From the NCBI RefSeq assembly GCF_009909615.1, contig NZ_WWNE01000007.1, forward strand, positions 63,052-127,051: a stretch of 64,000 bases of DNA, in the 5' to 3' direction. The position numbers and the translations under genes were made by a program. This DNA is from Acidiluteibacter ferrifornacis. Its GTDB lineage: Bacteria; Bacteroidota; Bacteroidia; Flavobacteriales_E; Vicingaceae. Under the pieces are notes generated by a model. That model was not told the DNA's origin and did not search any database. It saw only the letters and a program-made list of their open reading frames with translations. Positions 27,072 to 36,115 of the stretch are shown here, one piece after another. The first letter of the stretch is position 1, and each line of letters begins with the position of its first letter.

Positions 27072-28247
27072 GTGAAGAAAAAGGTAGCTATAATCGGAGG
27101 AGGACCATCAGCATTAATCGCTGCATTCTTTCTAAGTGAGCAGTTCGAAGTTCATATTTATGAGAAAGAGAAAACAATAGGAAGAAAGTTTCTAGTGGCA
27201 GGTAAGGGTGGATTTAATCTAACCAATGCAATATCTCCAAAGGAGTTACCATTTAAATATACTCCTGAACCAAAGTTAGTCAGTGCACTTGCTGCCTTCA
27301 CTAATAAATCTTTAAGAATGTGGTTGGCTCAGCTATATATTCCAACTTATGAAGGAACCAGTGGTAGAGTATTTCCTGAAGAAGGTATAAAACCGGTAGA
27401 GGTATTAAGACGGATTGAATACACATTATTGGAAAAAGGTGTGAAAATCCATACGGGCTTCGAATTAATTGATTTCGACACTGATTTGTCTCTGCAATTT
27501 AAAAATCAAAAAGAAAGGAAAGTAGATTTTCTAATTTTAGCATTAGGTGGTGCTTCATGGAGCAAAACTGGAAGCGATGGTAATTGGATCGACTGGATCA
27601 ATAAAAAAGGGGTTACAACTGTGCCCTTTCAAGCGTCTAACTGTGGAATCGAAATAAACTGGCCTTCGTCCATTTTAGAAGCCCATGAAGGAAAACCTTT
27701 AAAAAACATTGCTGTCAGTTGTAATGGAACGACGCTAAAAGGAGAAGCTGTTATCACCAAATACGGGTTAGAAGGCAATGTAATTTATCCTATTTCTGCT
27801 CTAATTAGAGAGCTTATCCATAAAAAATTATCATTAGAGATTCTTATTGATTTGAAACCTCAAAATACTATTGAAGAATTGATTCACAAAGCATCAAACG
27901 CGAAGGAATATAAAAGATGTTGGCAATTAAACACCTCTCAAATAGCTCTATTTAAAGCATATTCAGACAAAGAGAGTTTCCTTTCGGTAGAAAAAGCCGC
28001 TGAAATAGTGAAAAACCTTTCCATTCCAATTAAGGGGCTTCGTCCAGTTGAGGAAGCCATTTCAACTGTTGGAGGAATCAGCTTTGATGCAATTGAAGAT
28101 GACTTTTCTCTAAAGTCTAATTCCAATGTATTTGTAATGGGTGAAATGTTGGATTGGGACGCCCCAACTGGCGGTTTCTTACTACAAGGTTGTTTCTCTA
28201 CAGGTTTTTGGGTCGCTAAAAAATTATCTAAAAAGCACTCGGAATAA
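27072..28247 (+). CDS. HI0933-like flavoprotein (TIGR03862-type NAD(P)/FAD oxidoreductase)
   Basis: The 391-residue protein starts at GTG with a Rossmann dinucleotide fold (KVAIIGGGPSALIAAFFLSE), followed by the family-specific GRKFLVAGKGGFNLTN. The C-terminal FAD contacts VMGEMLDWDAPTGGFLLQGC are characteristic of the HI0933/TIGR03862 group. Substrate and role are unknown; some HI0933 relatives act on modified nucleosides or are called BaiN-like. The 3' end overlaps the convergent lycopene cyclase gene by 24 nt. Confidence 0.85.
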   Translation: MKKKVAIIGGGPSALIAAFFLSEQFEVHIYEKEKTIGRKFLVAGKGGFNLTNAISPKELPFKYTPEPKLVSALAAFTNKSLRMWLAQLYIPTYEGTSGRVFPEEGIKPVEVLRRIEYTLLEKGVKIHTGFELIDFDTDLSLQFKNQKERKVDFLILALGGASWSKTGSDGNWIDWINKKGVTTVPFQASNCGIEINWPSSILEAHEGKPLKNIAVSCNGTTLKGEAVITKYGLEGNVIYPISALIRELIHKKLSLEILIDLKPQNTIEELIHKASNAKEYKRCWQLNTSQIALFKAYSDKESFLSVEKAAEIVKNLSIPIKGLRPVEEAISTVGGISFDAIEDDFSLKSNSNVFVMGEMLDWDAPTGGFLLQGCFSTGFWVAKKLSKKHSE

Positions 28248-29375
28248 AGCCTTCAAGAATGGGATTGGCGGAAAGGAAAGTATAATTTTCAACTCATCAA
28301 TTAAGTTACTTTCCTCGTCCAAAAACCTAAAAATAAGATCAATCGAATTTCGTGTATACATGGTTTCAAAAAGTTTGGAGCCACTTTCATTTTCTTGTCT
28401 AAGCACCTCTAAAAAGATAGCGTCATACCATCGACCTCTCTTCTTCCATGGCACTTCATTTAATGGTTGATGGTGAATGATTCGCTGTGTCATCGCTTCT
28501 GCAAACTTCATTGAAGTTTTAAAAGAATAACCTGTAGATGGTTTCACCCATCCACCAGCCGTTCCTATTAGCGTAACATTTGGCAAATGATGTTTCTCAA
28601 ATGGGTAATCACTCATAGGAATTACTCCTTGTTCCGTTTCAATGATTTTATATTGTTGACACTCTATATTTTCCTCTAAATAGTTTTGAATGGCTAAATC
28701 ATATACCTCGTCTCTCACCAAAGTGGAATTAAAAAAGGTAAACTCCAATAATGCTCGATTGGCAGAGAAAGGCAACACATACATAAAACTACAACTGTTC
28801 TGATAGTTAACAGAAAAATCCATCATGGCAAATGAAGAATCGTCAAATACAGCCTGTTCAGTCTCAACAATCCATCCTTTAAAATGCTGCTTTAAATGAG
28901 TGAATTTATGTTCCTTAAAAAAATCCTCTGGTACCCGACTATCGAAAACGTGTGAAGCAACGAACTCATTTGAACTTGTTCTTATTCTAATTCCTGATGA
29001 AATCTCAATGATCTCCTGAACTTCAGACAATTCAAATGAAAATTGAGGTTTTGTTTTTAAGCTCTGATAAGCTGAGTTTAAAAATTTAGATGCATCGATC
29101 GTATAATAAGTATAGTCGTTCAGTGCAATTCTCCGCTCAAGATTTTCTGATTTAAATTGTGTGAACTTCCATTGCTTTTCAATTGAATCGGGGTATTCAA
29201 ATGGTTCTTGCTGCCAAAAACTCCACTTTTTATTAACCTCCTTCCCAATATTAGAATCTAGAATTAGGATTCTTTTGTTGTCAAAAAAAGGTTCATTAGC
29301 AAAAGATAGTGCAAGGTTCATTCCTGCTGCACCTGCTCCAATAATTGCAAAATCGTATGTAGACTCTAAATTCAA
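28224..29375 (-). CDS. crtY: Lycopene beta-cyclase family protein
   Basis: The 383-residue flavoenzyme has an N-terminal FAD-binding fold (FAIIGAGAAGMNLALSF) and lycopene cyclase signatures KWSFWQQEPF, VFDSRVPEDF, YVLPFSANRALLEFT and GTAGGWVKPSTGYSF. It cyclises the ends of lycopene to beta-ionone rings, leading to beta-carotene or zeaxanthin-type pigments. The frame is closed by a TAA a few codons upstream and the only start before the domain is TTG at 29375. No other carotenoid genes are in the window, so this gene is separate from crtE/B/I/Z here. Confidence 0.9.
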   Translation of the reverse strand: MNLESTYDFAIIGAGAAGMNLALSFANEPFFDNKRILILDSNIGKEVNKKWSFWQQEPFEYPDSIEKQWKFTQFKSENLERRIALNDYTYYTIDASKFLNSAYQSLKTKPQFSFELSEVQEIIEISSGIRIRTSSNEFVASHVFDSRVPEDFFKEHKFTHLKQHFKGWIVETEQAVFDDSSFAMMDFSVNYQNSCSFMYVLPFSANRALLEFTFFNSTLVRDEVYDLAIQNYLEENIECQQYKIIETEQGVIPMSDYPFEKHHLPNVTLIGTAGGWVKPSTGYSFKTSMKFAEAMTQRIIHHQPLNEVPWKKRGRWYDAIFLEVLRQENESGSKLFETMYTRNSIDLIFRFLDEESNLIDELKIILSFPPIPFLKALFRVLFR

Positions 29376-29444
29376 AGCTTGTTTTTAATAGTACTCAAAT
29401 TTAAACTAAAGCAGATGAAAAGCTATTTTGTTTTGGCTTAAATT

Positions 29445-29476
29445 AAAAAGGGCCTATTTCGTATGAAATAGGCCCT
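29445..29476 (-). terminator. Intrinsic terminator of dnaK
   Basis: A perfect 12-bp stem (AGGGCCTATTTC with GAAATAGGCCCT) with a 4-nt loop is followed on the minus strand by five T residues. It starts 20 nt after the dnaK stop codon. Confidence 0.9.
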
Positions 29477-29495
29477 AGTATATATCTAAAAAGAA

Positions 29496-31397
29496 TTATT
29501 TTTTCTCTTCAGTCACTTCTTCGAAGTCAACATCAGTCACTTCATCATCACCCTGAGCAGTTTGGCCTTGACCTGCATCAGCTCCAGGATTTTCACCTGT
29601 ACTTTGATACATGGTTTGAGCAGCTTCTTGGAAGATTGAATTCAACTTATCCATTGCTGGGTCTAAAGCATCTAAATCTTGAGCTTCATGAGCTTTTTTC
29701 AATTCAGCCAAAGCAGCTTCAATTGGCTCCTTCTTGTCAGCTGGTAATTTATCACCAAACTCTTTCAATTGCTTCTCGGTTTGGAAAATTAAAGTATCTG
29801 CTTTATTCAGTTTTTCTACCTTTTCTTTTGCTTTAGCATCTGCATCCGCATTTTCTTCAGCATCCTTCTTCATCTTCTCGATTTCCTCGTCAGTTAAACC
29901 TGAAGATGCTTCGATACGAATAGACTGCTCTTTGTTTGTAGCTTTATCTTTTGCAGAAACATTCAAAATACCATTTGAATCGATGTCAAAAGTTACTTCA
30001 ATTTGAGGAACTCCTCTTTGCGCTGGTGGAATACCATCTAGGTGGAAACGACCAATTGTTTTGTTTCCGCTAGCCATTGGACGTTCTCCTTGCAATACAT
30101 GTATCTCAACTGAAGGCTGGTTGTCAGAAGCTGTAGAGAAAGTTTCAGACTTCTTCGTAGGGATTGTGGTATTTGCTTCGATTAATTTAGTCATCACACC
30201 ACCCATAGTTTCAATACCCAATGATAATGGAGTAACATCTAATAAAAGAACATCTTTCACTTCTCCTGTTAATACACCACCTTGAATAGCTGCTCCAATT
30301 GCAACAACCTCATCAGGGTTTACACCTTTCGAAGGCTCCTTCCCGAAGAATGCTTTAACTGCTTCTTGAATAGCTGGTATTCTGGTAGATCCACCAACTA
30401 GGATTACTTCGTCGATATCTCCAACACTTAGTCCAGAAGCTTTCAGTGCAGACTTACAAGGCTCAATTGTTCTTTTGATTAGAGAATCTGCCAATTGCTC
30501 GAACTTAGATCTTGATAAAGTTCTTACAAGGTGCTTTGGTCCAGATGCTGTTGCTGTAACATATGGCAAGTTAACTTCTGTTGAAGAAGTACTAGATAAT
30601 TCTATCTTAGCCTTTTCAGCAGCTTCTTTCAAACGTTGCAAGGCCATTGGGTCTTTTCTTAAGTCGATCGACTCGTCTTTGATAAATTCTTCAGCTAACC
30701 AATCTATGATTACTTGGTCGAAGTCATCTCCACCTAAGTGAGTATCACCATCAGTAGATTTCACTTCAAACACGCCATCTCCTAACTCTAGAATAGAAAC
30801 GTCATGAGTACCTCCACCACAGTCAAAAACTACGATTTTCACATCATCCATTTTTTTATCTAATCCATAAGCCAATGCTGCTGCAGTAGGTTCGTTAATG
30901 ATTCTTCTCACTTTCAAACCAGCGATTTCTCCTGCTTCTTTCGTTGCATGACGCTGAGAATCGTTAAAATATGCTGGTACAGTAATAACAGCCTCTGAAA
31001 CTGTAGTTCCAAGATAATCCTCTGCCGTTTTCTTCATTTTTTGAAGAATCATTGCAGAAATTTCTTGAGGAGTATATTTTCTGTCATCTATTTCAACTCG
31101 AGCAGTGTCATTATCTCCTTTTACTACTTTATAAGGTACACGTCCAACTTCCTTCTCAATTTCGCTAAATTTATTACCCATAAATCGCTTAATCGAATAG
31201 ATTGTCTTGGTTGGGTTTGTGATTGCTTGTCTTTTAGCAGGATCTCCTACTTTTCTTTCTCCACCTTCTATAAAGGCTACAATCGAAGGTGTTGTTCTTT
31301 TTCCTTCGCTATTAGGGATTACAACTGGTTCGTTACCTTCCATTACGGATACGCAAGAGTTGGTTGTTCCTAAGTCGATTCCAATTATTTTACTCAT
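29496..31397 (-). CDS. dnaK: Chaperone DnaK (Hsp70)
   Basis: The 633-residue Hsp70 binds and releases unfolded proteins in an ATP cycle with DnaJ and GrpE. The actin-like ATPase domain shows [45 protein letters not shown] and [14 protein letters not shown]. The substrate domain includes [14 protein letters not shown], and the acidic C-terminus ends [12 protein letters not shown]. Length is standard. dnaJ and grpE are not adjacent, so dnaK is monocistronic here with its own terminator. A sigma-54-like element lies 55 nt upstream of the ATG; no CIRCE (HrcA) operator was seen. Confidence 0.98.
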   Translation of the reverse strand: MSKIIGIDLGTTNSCVSVMEGNEPVVIPNSEGKRTTPSIVAFIEGGERKVGDPAKRQAITNPTKTIYSIKRFMGNKFSEIEKEVGRVPYKVVKGDNDTARVEIDDRKYTPQEISAMILQKMKKTAEDYLGTTVSEAVITVPAYFNDSQRHATKEAGEIAGLKVRRIINEPTAAALAYGLDKKMDDVKIVVFDCGGGTHDVSILELGDGVFEVKSTDGDTHLGGDDFDQVIIDWLAEEFIKDESIDLRKDPMALQRLKEAAEKAKIELSSTSSTEVNLPYVTATASGPKHLVRTLSRSKFEQLADSLIKRTIEPCKSALKASGLSVGDIDEVILVGGSTRIPAIQEAVKAFFGKEPSKGVNPDEVVAIGAAIQGGVLTGEVKDVLLLDVTPLSLGIETMGGVMTKLIEANTTIPTKKSETFSTASDNQPSVEIHVLQGERPMASGNKTIGRFHLDGIPPAQRGVPQIEVTFDIDSNGILNVSAKDKATNKEQSIRIEASSGLTDEEIEKMKKDAEENADADAKAKEKVEKLNKADTLIFQTEKQLKEFGDKLPADKKEPIEAALAELKKAHEAQDLDALDPAMDKLNSIFQEAAQTMYQSTGENPGADAGQGQTAQGDDEVTDVDFEEVTEEKK

Positions 31398-31452
31398 AAC
31401 TTATTGTTTTATTCGGTTTTCAAAAATTCAAATTGATTTCGTTTCGACAATA

Positions 31453-31469
31453 GTCAATGACTATGCCAA
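31453..31469 (-). promoter_or_regulatory. Sigma-54-like element upstream of dnaK
   Basis: On the minus strand the sequence is TTGGCATAGTCATTGAC, with the -24 GG and 10 nt between it and a GA at the -12 position (the consensus is GC). A 13/17-identical element lies at the comparable place upstream of lon. The predicted leader is about 45 nt. This is a motif-based inference, weakened by the GA. Confidence 0.4.
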
Positions 31470-31542
31470 TAGAAAATCTTTTCTTAAAATTGAAATAATG
31501 ACATAAAACAACGGGGAGAAGTCACTTTGGGATGGCAGTTTG

Positions 31543-31555
31543 TGACAAATAGTCA
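31543..31555. repeat. Inverted repeat TGAC-N5-GTCA upstream of dnaK
   Basis: The palindrome TGACAAATAGTCA lies just after the stop codon of the lipoprotein gene and about 75 nt upstream of the sigma-54-like element of dnaK. GTCAC at 31521-31525 also pairs with GTGAC at 31542-31546. It may be an operator or activator site; chance is not excluded. Confidence 0.3.
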
Positions 31556-31559
31556 GTTA

Positions 31560-32579
31560 TTAATTGGTTCTAAAGTTCAAATGTTTGGTCAAATCACTTT
31601 CAATTAACTTTTGAATACTTTGAGGGTTGAAGGGTAACTGCTTTTGAGCCACATTTCTATAATTCCTGGAAGAAAATAAACCAATACCATTACTAAGATT
31701 AGAATAACTGGGCTTATTTTGATTAATATCATTAGATGGCTTAGTAGCATCAATATAGAGGGATAAATCTTCGTGAGCGGCAGCAATTAAAACTTCTACT
31801 CTTGGAAGACGTTTTACGGTGTTGGGAGGTGTTTCAACTGACCTACCGATTACCGTATAAAATAGTTCAGGTGAAAAATCAACTGTCATTACAGTACCTG
31901 AGTTAGCTCTGGTATTTGAATTTGCACCTACATAAAAATCAAAATATTTACCCACAATAGTATCATTGGTCGATAAATCAATTTCGTCATAAACCAACCT
32001 CAAGGTTACTTCATATTTTACAGCATTTTCACTAGATCTCCAATTAATAGTGAAACTTCTCCCAAAACAATATCCTTCTTCAGAACAGTTTCGAATAAAG
32101 CTAACATCAAAGTTTGGATTAGGATCGTTCAATGTCAAGTTATCAATCAAAGATGTTTTACCAGTTATTACTTCTCCAGTTAAATTATTAGTCACTCTAA
32201 GTTCATAAAGTTTATCTGCTGATGAAAATGTAATTGGGGCAGTTGTATAATAAACGATATAATCCGAATTATTAAAATATCCTGCCTCTTTACTTACTAA
32301 ATCACCTTCTAACCGGATAACATTTCCTTCATCAATTATCTCAACATTCAAATCACCCGACTTATAGTTAATAGAATCCTCATATTTAACCATATCATCT
32401 GCACTGTTAGAACCAAGAAAAGCTCTATTAACTCGTACAAACTGAGTATCTGCGTTTTGATCCAATAAACAAAAAACATATGAATTAAATTCATAGTCAT
32501 CATTTAGTTCTACTTCAGTTTCACAACCTACTATAAAAAAGCTAATAACAACTAATATCGACAAGGAGATTCTTTTCAT
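31560..32579 (-). CDS. Uncharacterised outer-membrane lipoprotein
   Basis: I choose the ATG at 32579 rather than the upstream one at 32612, because it gives a standard lipoprotein signal (MKRISLSILVVISFFIVGC) with the lipidated Cys at residue 19. The next residues, ETEVELND, are acidic, as in Bacteroidota surface-export signals. The 339-residue product is rich in beta-strand-like segments and contains a conserved-looking start (NSYVFCLLDQNAD, then FVRVNRAFLG). It resembles the DUF4249-type lipoproteins in layout, but I cannot assign a family. It lies upstream of dnaK on the same strand with a 162-nt gap. Confidence 0.65.
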   Translation of the reverse strand: MKRISLSILVVISFFIVGCETEVELNDDYEFNSYVFCLLDQNADTQFVRVNRAFLGSNSADDMVKYEDSINYKSGDLNVEIIDEGNVIRLEGDLVSKEAGYFNNSDYIVYYTTAPITFSSADKLYELRVTNNLTGEVITGKTSLIDNLTLNDPNPNFDVSFIRNCSEEGYCFGRSFTINWRSSENAVKYEVTLRLVYDEIDLSTNDTIVGKYFDFYVGANSNTRANSGTVMTVDFSPELFYTVIGRSVETPPNTVKRLPRVEVLIAAAHEDLSLYIDATKPSNDINQNKPSYSNLSNGIGLFSSRNYRNVAQKQLPFNPQSIQKLIESDLTKHLNFRTN

Positions 32580-32623
32580 AAGCGCTAAATTACCAATTTT
32601 ATATTTTCCCAAAATAGATTTTG

Positions 32624-32631
32624 TAGTTTTG
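32624..32631 (+). promoter_or_regulatory. Putative -7 box for panB (TAGTTTTG)
   Basis: It is a TAnnTTTG match 34 nt upstream of the panB ATG. A second, weaker candidate (TAGATTTT) lies 9 nt before it. A clear -33 element was not found. Confidence 0.3.
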
Positions 32632-32665
32632 TTAAAACATACTCAAGACACATAAAATAGAGGAA

Positions 32666-33487
32666 ATGTCTACAGGAAAATCAAAAAACACAAAAAGAAT
32701 TACCACACATACGCTTCATGAAATGAAAGCTCGTGGAGAAAAAATATCAATGCTAACGAGTTATGATTATTCGATGGCAAAAATTGTAGACAAAGCTGGA
32801 ATTGATATCATCTTGGTGGGAGATTCAGCATCGAATGTGATGGCAGGACATGAAACTACTCTTCCAATTACTTTAGATCAAATGATTTATCATGCATCTT
32901 CAGTGGTTCGTGCAATTGAGCATTGTTTGGTTGTTGTCGATTTGCCTTTTGGTACTTATCAAGGTAATTCTAAGGAAGCATTATCATCGGCTATTAGAAT
33001 AATGAAAGAATCAGGTGCACATGCCGTAAAATTAGAGGGTGGGAGTGAAATTTTAGAATCCATCAGTCGAATACTTTCTGCAGGAATCCCAGTGATGGGT
33101 CATCTTGGACTAACGCCACAATCTATATATAAATTTGGAACCTATGTAGTAAGAGCTAAGGAAGAAGAAGAAGCGAAAAAACTGATAGAAGATGCCAAGT
33201 TGTTAGAAGAAGCAGGTTGCTTTAGTATTGTACTTGAAAAAATTCCTGCGAAATTGGCCCAATTGGTTTCAGAGTCGGTTTCCATTCCTATAATTGGTAT
33301 CGGTGCTGGTAATGGTGTAGATGGTCAAGTCCTAGTTATTCATGACTTGTTAGGGATTACCAATGAATTTAACCCTAGATTTATAAGAAGATATAACAAT
33401 TTATATGAGCAAATTGAGCACTCCGTATTGAGCTATATCAAAGACGTAAAATCCAAAGACTTCCCAAATGAGAATGAGCAATACTAA
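32666..33487 (+). CDS. panB: 3-methyl-2-oxobutanoate hydroxymethyltransferase
   Basis: The 273-residue enzyme transfers a hydroxymethyl group from methylene-THF to alpha-ketoisovalerate, the first step to pantothenate and CoA. Recognisable segments are [51 protein letters not shown] and [18 protein letters not shown]. The length is normal. The stop lies inside the next gene's start region (20-nt overlap), so it is probably co-translated with the pseudouridine synthase. panC is not in the window. Confidence 0.96.
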   Translation: MSTGKSKNTKRITTHTLHEMKARGEKISMLTSYDYSMAKIVDKAGIDIILVGDSASNVMAGHETTLPITLDQMIYHASSVVRAIEHCLVVVDLPFGTYQGNSKEALSSAIRIMKESGAHAVKLEGGSEILESISRILSAGIPVMGHLGLTPQSIYKFGTYVVRAKEEEEAKKLIEDAKLLEEAGCFSIVLEKIPAKLAQLVSESVSIPIIGIGAGNGVDGQVLVIHDLLGITNEFNPRFIRRYNNLYEQIEHSVLSYIKDVKSKDFPNENEQY

Positions 33488-34172
33488 AAAGTTGAGAGCA
33501 CATTCTTTGAACGTTCTATATGAAGATAATCACCTTATAGCAGTCAACAAAAGGTCTGGAGATATTGTACAAGGAGATAAGACTGGCGATCAACCCCTAA
33601 ATGAAATAGTAGCTTCTTTTTTAAAAGCTAAATACAATAAACCTGGAGATGCTTTTGTGGGTACGATTCATCGTATAGACAGGCCAGTAAGTGGCGTTGT
33701 TCTTTTCGCAAAAACAAGTAAGGCGCTTGCACGAATGAATGCTCAATTTCAAGACAAAGAGGTACAAAAAACATATTGGGCAGTTGTGAAAAATCAACCA
33801 CCTCAAACAACTGAAACAGTCACCCATCACCTATTGCGAAATAGGCAGAAAAACAAGTCTTTCGCTTATGCTCATAAATACAAAGATTCAAAAGAATCTA
33901 GTCTTAAATATGAAATTATAAAGAAGTTAGACCGTTATTTTTTATTAGAAATAACACCTTATACAGGTCGGCATCATCAAATTAGAGTACAGCTTTCAAC
34001 TTTGGGATTCCCGATAAAAGGAGATGTAAAATATGGATTTGATCGGACTAATCCTGATGCCTCTATCCACTTACATGCTAGAAAGATTTTCTTCGCACAT
34101 CCAGTTACAAAAGAACCTGTTGAAATAATCGCACCTACACCTGATGAAGTCATTTGGAATGCTTGTGATTAA
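33468..34172 (+). CDS. RluA-family pseudouridine synthase
   Basis: The 234-residue protein has the RluA-family catalytic motif [16 protein letters not shown], with the active-site Asp in the HRIDR segment. Further signatures are [15 protein letters not shown] near the N-terminus and [17 protein letters not shown] towards the C-terminus. It isomerises uridine in rRNA or tRNA; the target cannot be told and no S4 domain is present. A second ATG at 33474 is an equally plausible start. The stop codon overlaps that of convergent arfB by 4 nt (TTAA). Confidence 0.9.
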   Translation: MRMSNTKKLRAHSLNVLYEDNHLIAVNKRSGDIVQGDKTGDQPLNEIVASFLKAKYNKPGDAFVGTIHRIDRPVSGVVLFAKTSKALARMNAQFQDKEVQKTYWAVVKNQPPQTTETVTHHLLRNRQKNKSFAYAHKYKDSKESSLKYEIIKKLDRYFLLEITPYTGRHHQIRVQLSTLGFPIKGDVKYGFDRTNPDASIHLHARKIFFAHPVTKEPVEIIAPTPDEVIWNACD

Positions 34173-34573
34173 AAGTCCTTTTTTCGCAAACTCTTTTTTT
34201 CGGATAGCCTTTTCTTCTTGAGTAATCGTTTAGCATTAGCGGCTTTACTTGGTTTACTTGGCTTTCTCTTTTTATTCACTAACAACGCTTTTTGTAGAAT
34301 TGAATACAATTGCTGTGTTACCAACTCCTTATTTTTTAATTGACTTCTCGATTCAGAATTAGAAATAATTAAATTGCCTTCTTGAGAAATACGATTTCTC
34401 AATTTTAAAAGAATTCGCTCCTTTTGAATAGCTGTAAGCAAATTAGAATTTTGAACATTAAATACTAATGTCACTTTAGTTTCTGTCTTATTGACATGCT
34501 GTCCCCCTTTACCTCCACTTCGACTCGTTTTATAGCTTATTTCGGCAGAAAGATCGACATCATCAAAATTCAT
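34169..34573 (-). CDS. arfB: Peptidyl-tRNA hydrolase ArfB (ribosome rescue)
   Basis: The 134-residue protein carries the release-factor GGQ loop (SGGKGGQHVNKTETKV) near residue 20 and a lysine/arginine-rich C-terminal tail (KPSKAANAKRLLKKKRLSEK) that in ArfB/YaeJ enters the empty mRNA channel. It hydrolyses peptidyl-tRNA on stalled ribosomes. Size and layout fit ArfB and exclude a full release factor. It is convergent with the pseudouridine synthase, with a 4-nt stop overlap. Confidence 0.92.
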   Translation of the reverse strand: MNFDDVDLSAEISYKTSRSGGKGGQHVNKTETKVTLVFNVQNSNLLTAIQKERILLKLRNRISQEGNLIISNSESRSQLKNKELVTQQLYSILQKALLVNKKRKPSKPSKAANAKRLLKKKRLSEKKSLRKKDF

Positions 34574-34614
34574 AATTCTTTATAGTTTTAAAGGTGTATT
34601 TTAAGAAACTAAAT

Positions 34615-34622
34615 TATATTTG
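34615..34622 (+). promoter_or_regulatory. -7 box (TATATTTG) for the TerB-like gene
   Basis: It is a perfect TAnnTTTG match 31 nt upstream of the ATG at 34654. It falls inside the longer open frame that begins with GTG at 34594, which supports the shorter start for that gene. Confidence 0.45.
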
Positions 34623-34653
34623 TCTACAATTTAAAGTAACAAAAATACAGATT

Positions 34654-35121
34654 ATGCCAACAGAAATAGAACGTCTATCTGAAGAGGATCAATTGATATT
34701 ATTAAAATCTCCAGCCATCGTGGCTTTATTAGCAGCCATATCAGACGATGGTGTAGTTAGTAAGCATGAAAGAGCAGAGTCTATTAAATTGGCTCATGTG
34801 CGCACCTACTCTTCTCCCGAAATATTGAGAAACTTTTACACCATGGCTGAAAGTCATTTTGTAGATGCATTTGAATCAGAATTAGCTAATTTACCAGAAG
34901 GACAAGAAGAAAAAGAAGCTTATTTGGAAAACAAACTAACTGAATTGAATCAGGTCTTGCCAAAACTCAACCAAGTTTATGCAAAAGAACTAGTGGCTAG
35001 TTTAAAAAGTTTCGCAAAACATATTTTTGAGTCTGACTCTTCTGTATTAGAATATTTCATACTTCCTATTTTCATGAATAAAATTGAAAAAGAAAGTTTT
35101 AATCCAAAAATTGGAGAATAA
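34654..35121 (+). CDS. TerB-like conserved protein
   Basis: The 155-residue all-helical acidic protein has a segment LLAAISDDGVVSKHERAES near the N-terminus, resembling the calcium- or metal-binding start of TerB (tellurite-resistance) folds, and a C-terminal SSVLEYFILPIF. Function is unknown. A longer frame from GTG 34594 is rejected, since a -7 box lies inside it and the extra residues do not look conserved. It overlaps the SixA-like gene and is probably co-transcribed with it. Confidence 0.65.
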   Translation: MPTEIERLSEEDQLILLKSPAIVALLAAISDDGVVSKHERAESIKLAHVRTYSSPEILRNFYTMAESHFVDAFESELANLPEGQEEKEAYLENKLTELNQVLPKLNQVYAKELVASLKSFAKHIFESDSSVLEYFILPIFMNKIEKESFNPKIGE

Positions 35122-35617
35122 AACTACCAAAACTTTACTTTTAGTGAGGCACGCAAAGTCCGATTGGACAACAAAGTGCCCTGATTTTGATCGTCCATTA
35201 AATCATAGAGGAGAAAGCGATTTAATAGTAATGGGAAATCAATTATCTCAACTTGATTTGAAGATAGAATTAGTTTTAACTAGTCCCGCAAAAAGAACAC
35301 TATTAACAGCAGAAAGTATTGCAAAATCTATTGGTTATCCAACTAAAAACATTCTAAAAGAGCCTTCCATTTACGAAGGCTCTTTTTATAATTTGAATAC
35401 TATTATTGAGCAATTAAATAACGATTTGTCTACTGTATTAATAGTTGGACATAACCCCACATTTACCACATTAGTTGAATATTATTCAGGCTCAGCAATA
35501 GGAAATTTGCCAACTTTAGGAGTTGCAATTATTACTTTTGATATTACAGAATGGGGAGCCATATCATCAAATGCAGGAACCTTAAATCAGTTTATCTATC
35601 CTAAACAATTTGGCTAA
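35111..35617 (+). CDS. SixA-like histidine phosphatase
   Basis: The protein begins almost at once with the phosphohistidine motif LLLVRHAKSDW, followed by RPLNHRGE, TSPAKRTLLTAE and the second active-site VGHNPT. At about 168 residues it is a single-domain SixA-type enzyme that removes phosphate from proteins or small molecules; the substrate is unknown. There is no ATG. TTG at 35111 leaves a short N-terminus as in relatives, while TTG at 35084 would add nine residues. It overlaps the TerB-like gene's end. Confidence 0.82.
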   Translation: MENKTTKTLLLVRHAKSDWTTKCPDFDRPLNHRGESDLIVMGNQLSQLDLKIELVLTSPAKRTLLTAESIAKSIGYPTKNILKEPSIYEGSFYNLNTIIEQLNNDLSTVLIVGHNPTFTTLVEYYSGSAIGNLPTLGVAIITFDITEWGAISSNAGTLNQFIYPKQFG

Positions 35618-35647
35618 TCAATAGCTTTTAATCACCTCTATAAAATT

Positions 35648-36091
35648 ATGTTCGAAAAAGAGAAAGTTGACAGCATCATCGCTAGAATAAACTTATTGAC
35701 CACTAACAGTCAACCAGTTTGGGGCAAAATGTCTGTCAGTCAAATGTTAAGTCACTGTTGCGTTTCTTATGAGTTGGTTTATGAAAACAATCATCCTAAA
35801 CCAAAAGGAATAAAGAAGTGGTTGCTGAAAAAATTTGTCAAGCCAATTGTAGTGAGTGAAAAGCCCTATAAAAACAACAGTAGAACGGCACCTGAGTTTA
35901 TTATCGTTGCTGAAAAAGATTTTGATGTAGAAAAAAAGCGATTAATCGAGTATATAATCAAAACGCAAACACTCGGTGAGGCCTACTTTGATCATCTTGA
36001 GTCGCATGCTTTTGGAAAATTAACCGTACGAGAATGGAATACACTTTTTTCTAAACACCTAGAGCATCACTTAAAACAATTTGGTGTATGA
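35648..36091 (+). CDS. DUF1569 (DinB-like fold) protein
   Basis: The 147-residue protein has the DUF1569 pattern: PVWGKMSVSQMLSHCCVSYE near the N-terminus, where the His is a probable metal ligand, and a C-terminal FSKHLEHHLKQFG. The family shares the four-helix DinB/YfiT fold, whose members bind divalent metal and often use a low-molecular-weight thiol. Function is unknown; a link to bacillithiol would be inference only. It stands 30 nt after the SixA-like gene. Confidence 0.8.
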   Translation: MFEKEKVDSIIARINLLTTNSQPVWGKMSVSQMLSHCCVSYELVYENNHPKPKGIKKWLLKKFVKPIVVSEKPYKNNSRTAPEFIIVAEKDFDVEKKRLIEYIIKTQTLGEAYFDHLESHAFGKLTVREWNTLFSKHLEHHLKQFGV

Positions 36092-36115
36092 AACAAATTC
36101 CCCTTCTCCATTTAT

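Noticed and set aside
31041-31373. Open frames on the plus strand inside dnaK
   Set aside because: They are shadows of a highly conserved gene and their translations show no recognisable domain.
31398-31559. CIRCE (HrcA) operator upstream of dnaK
   Set aside because: No TTAGCACTC-N9-GAGTGCTAA or close variant is present in the 162-nt gap.
34594-34653. Longer start (GTG) for the TerB-like gene
   Set aside because: A -7 promoter box lies within this segment and the extra residues do not resemble a conserved domain or a signal peptide.
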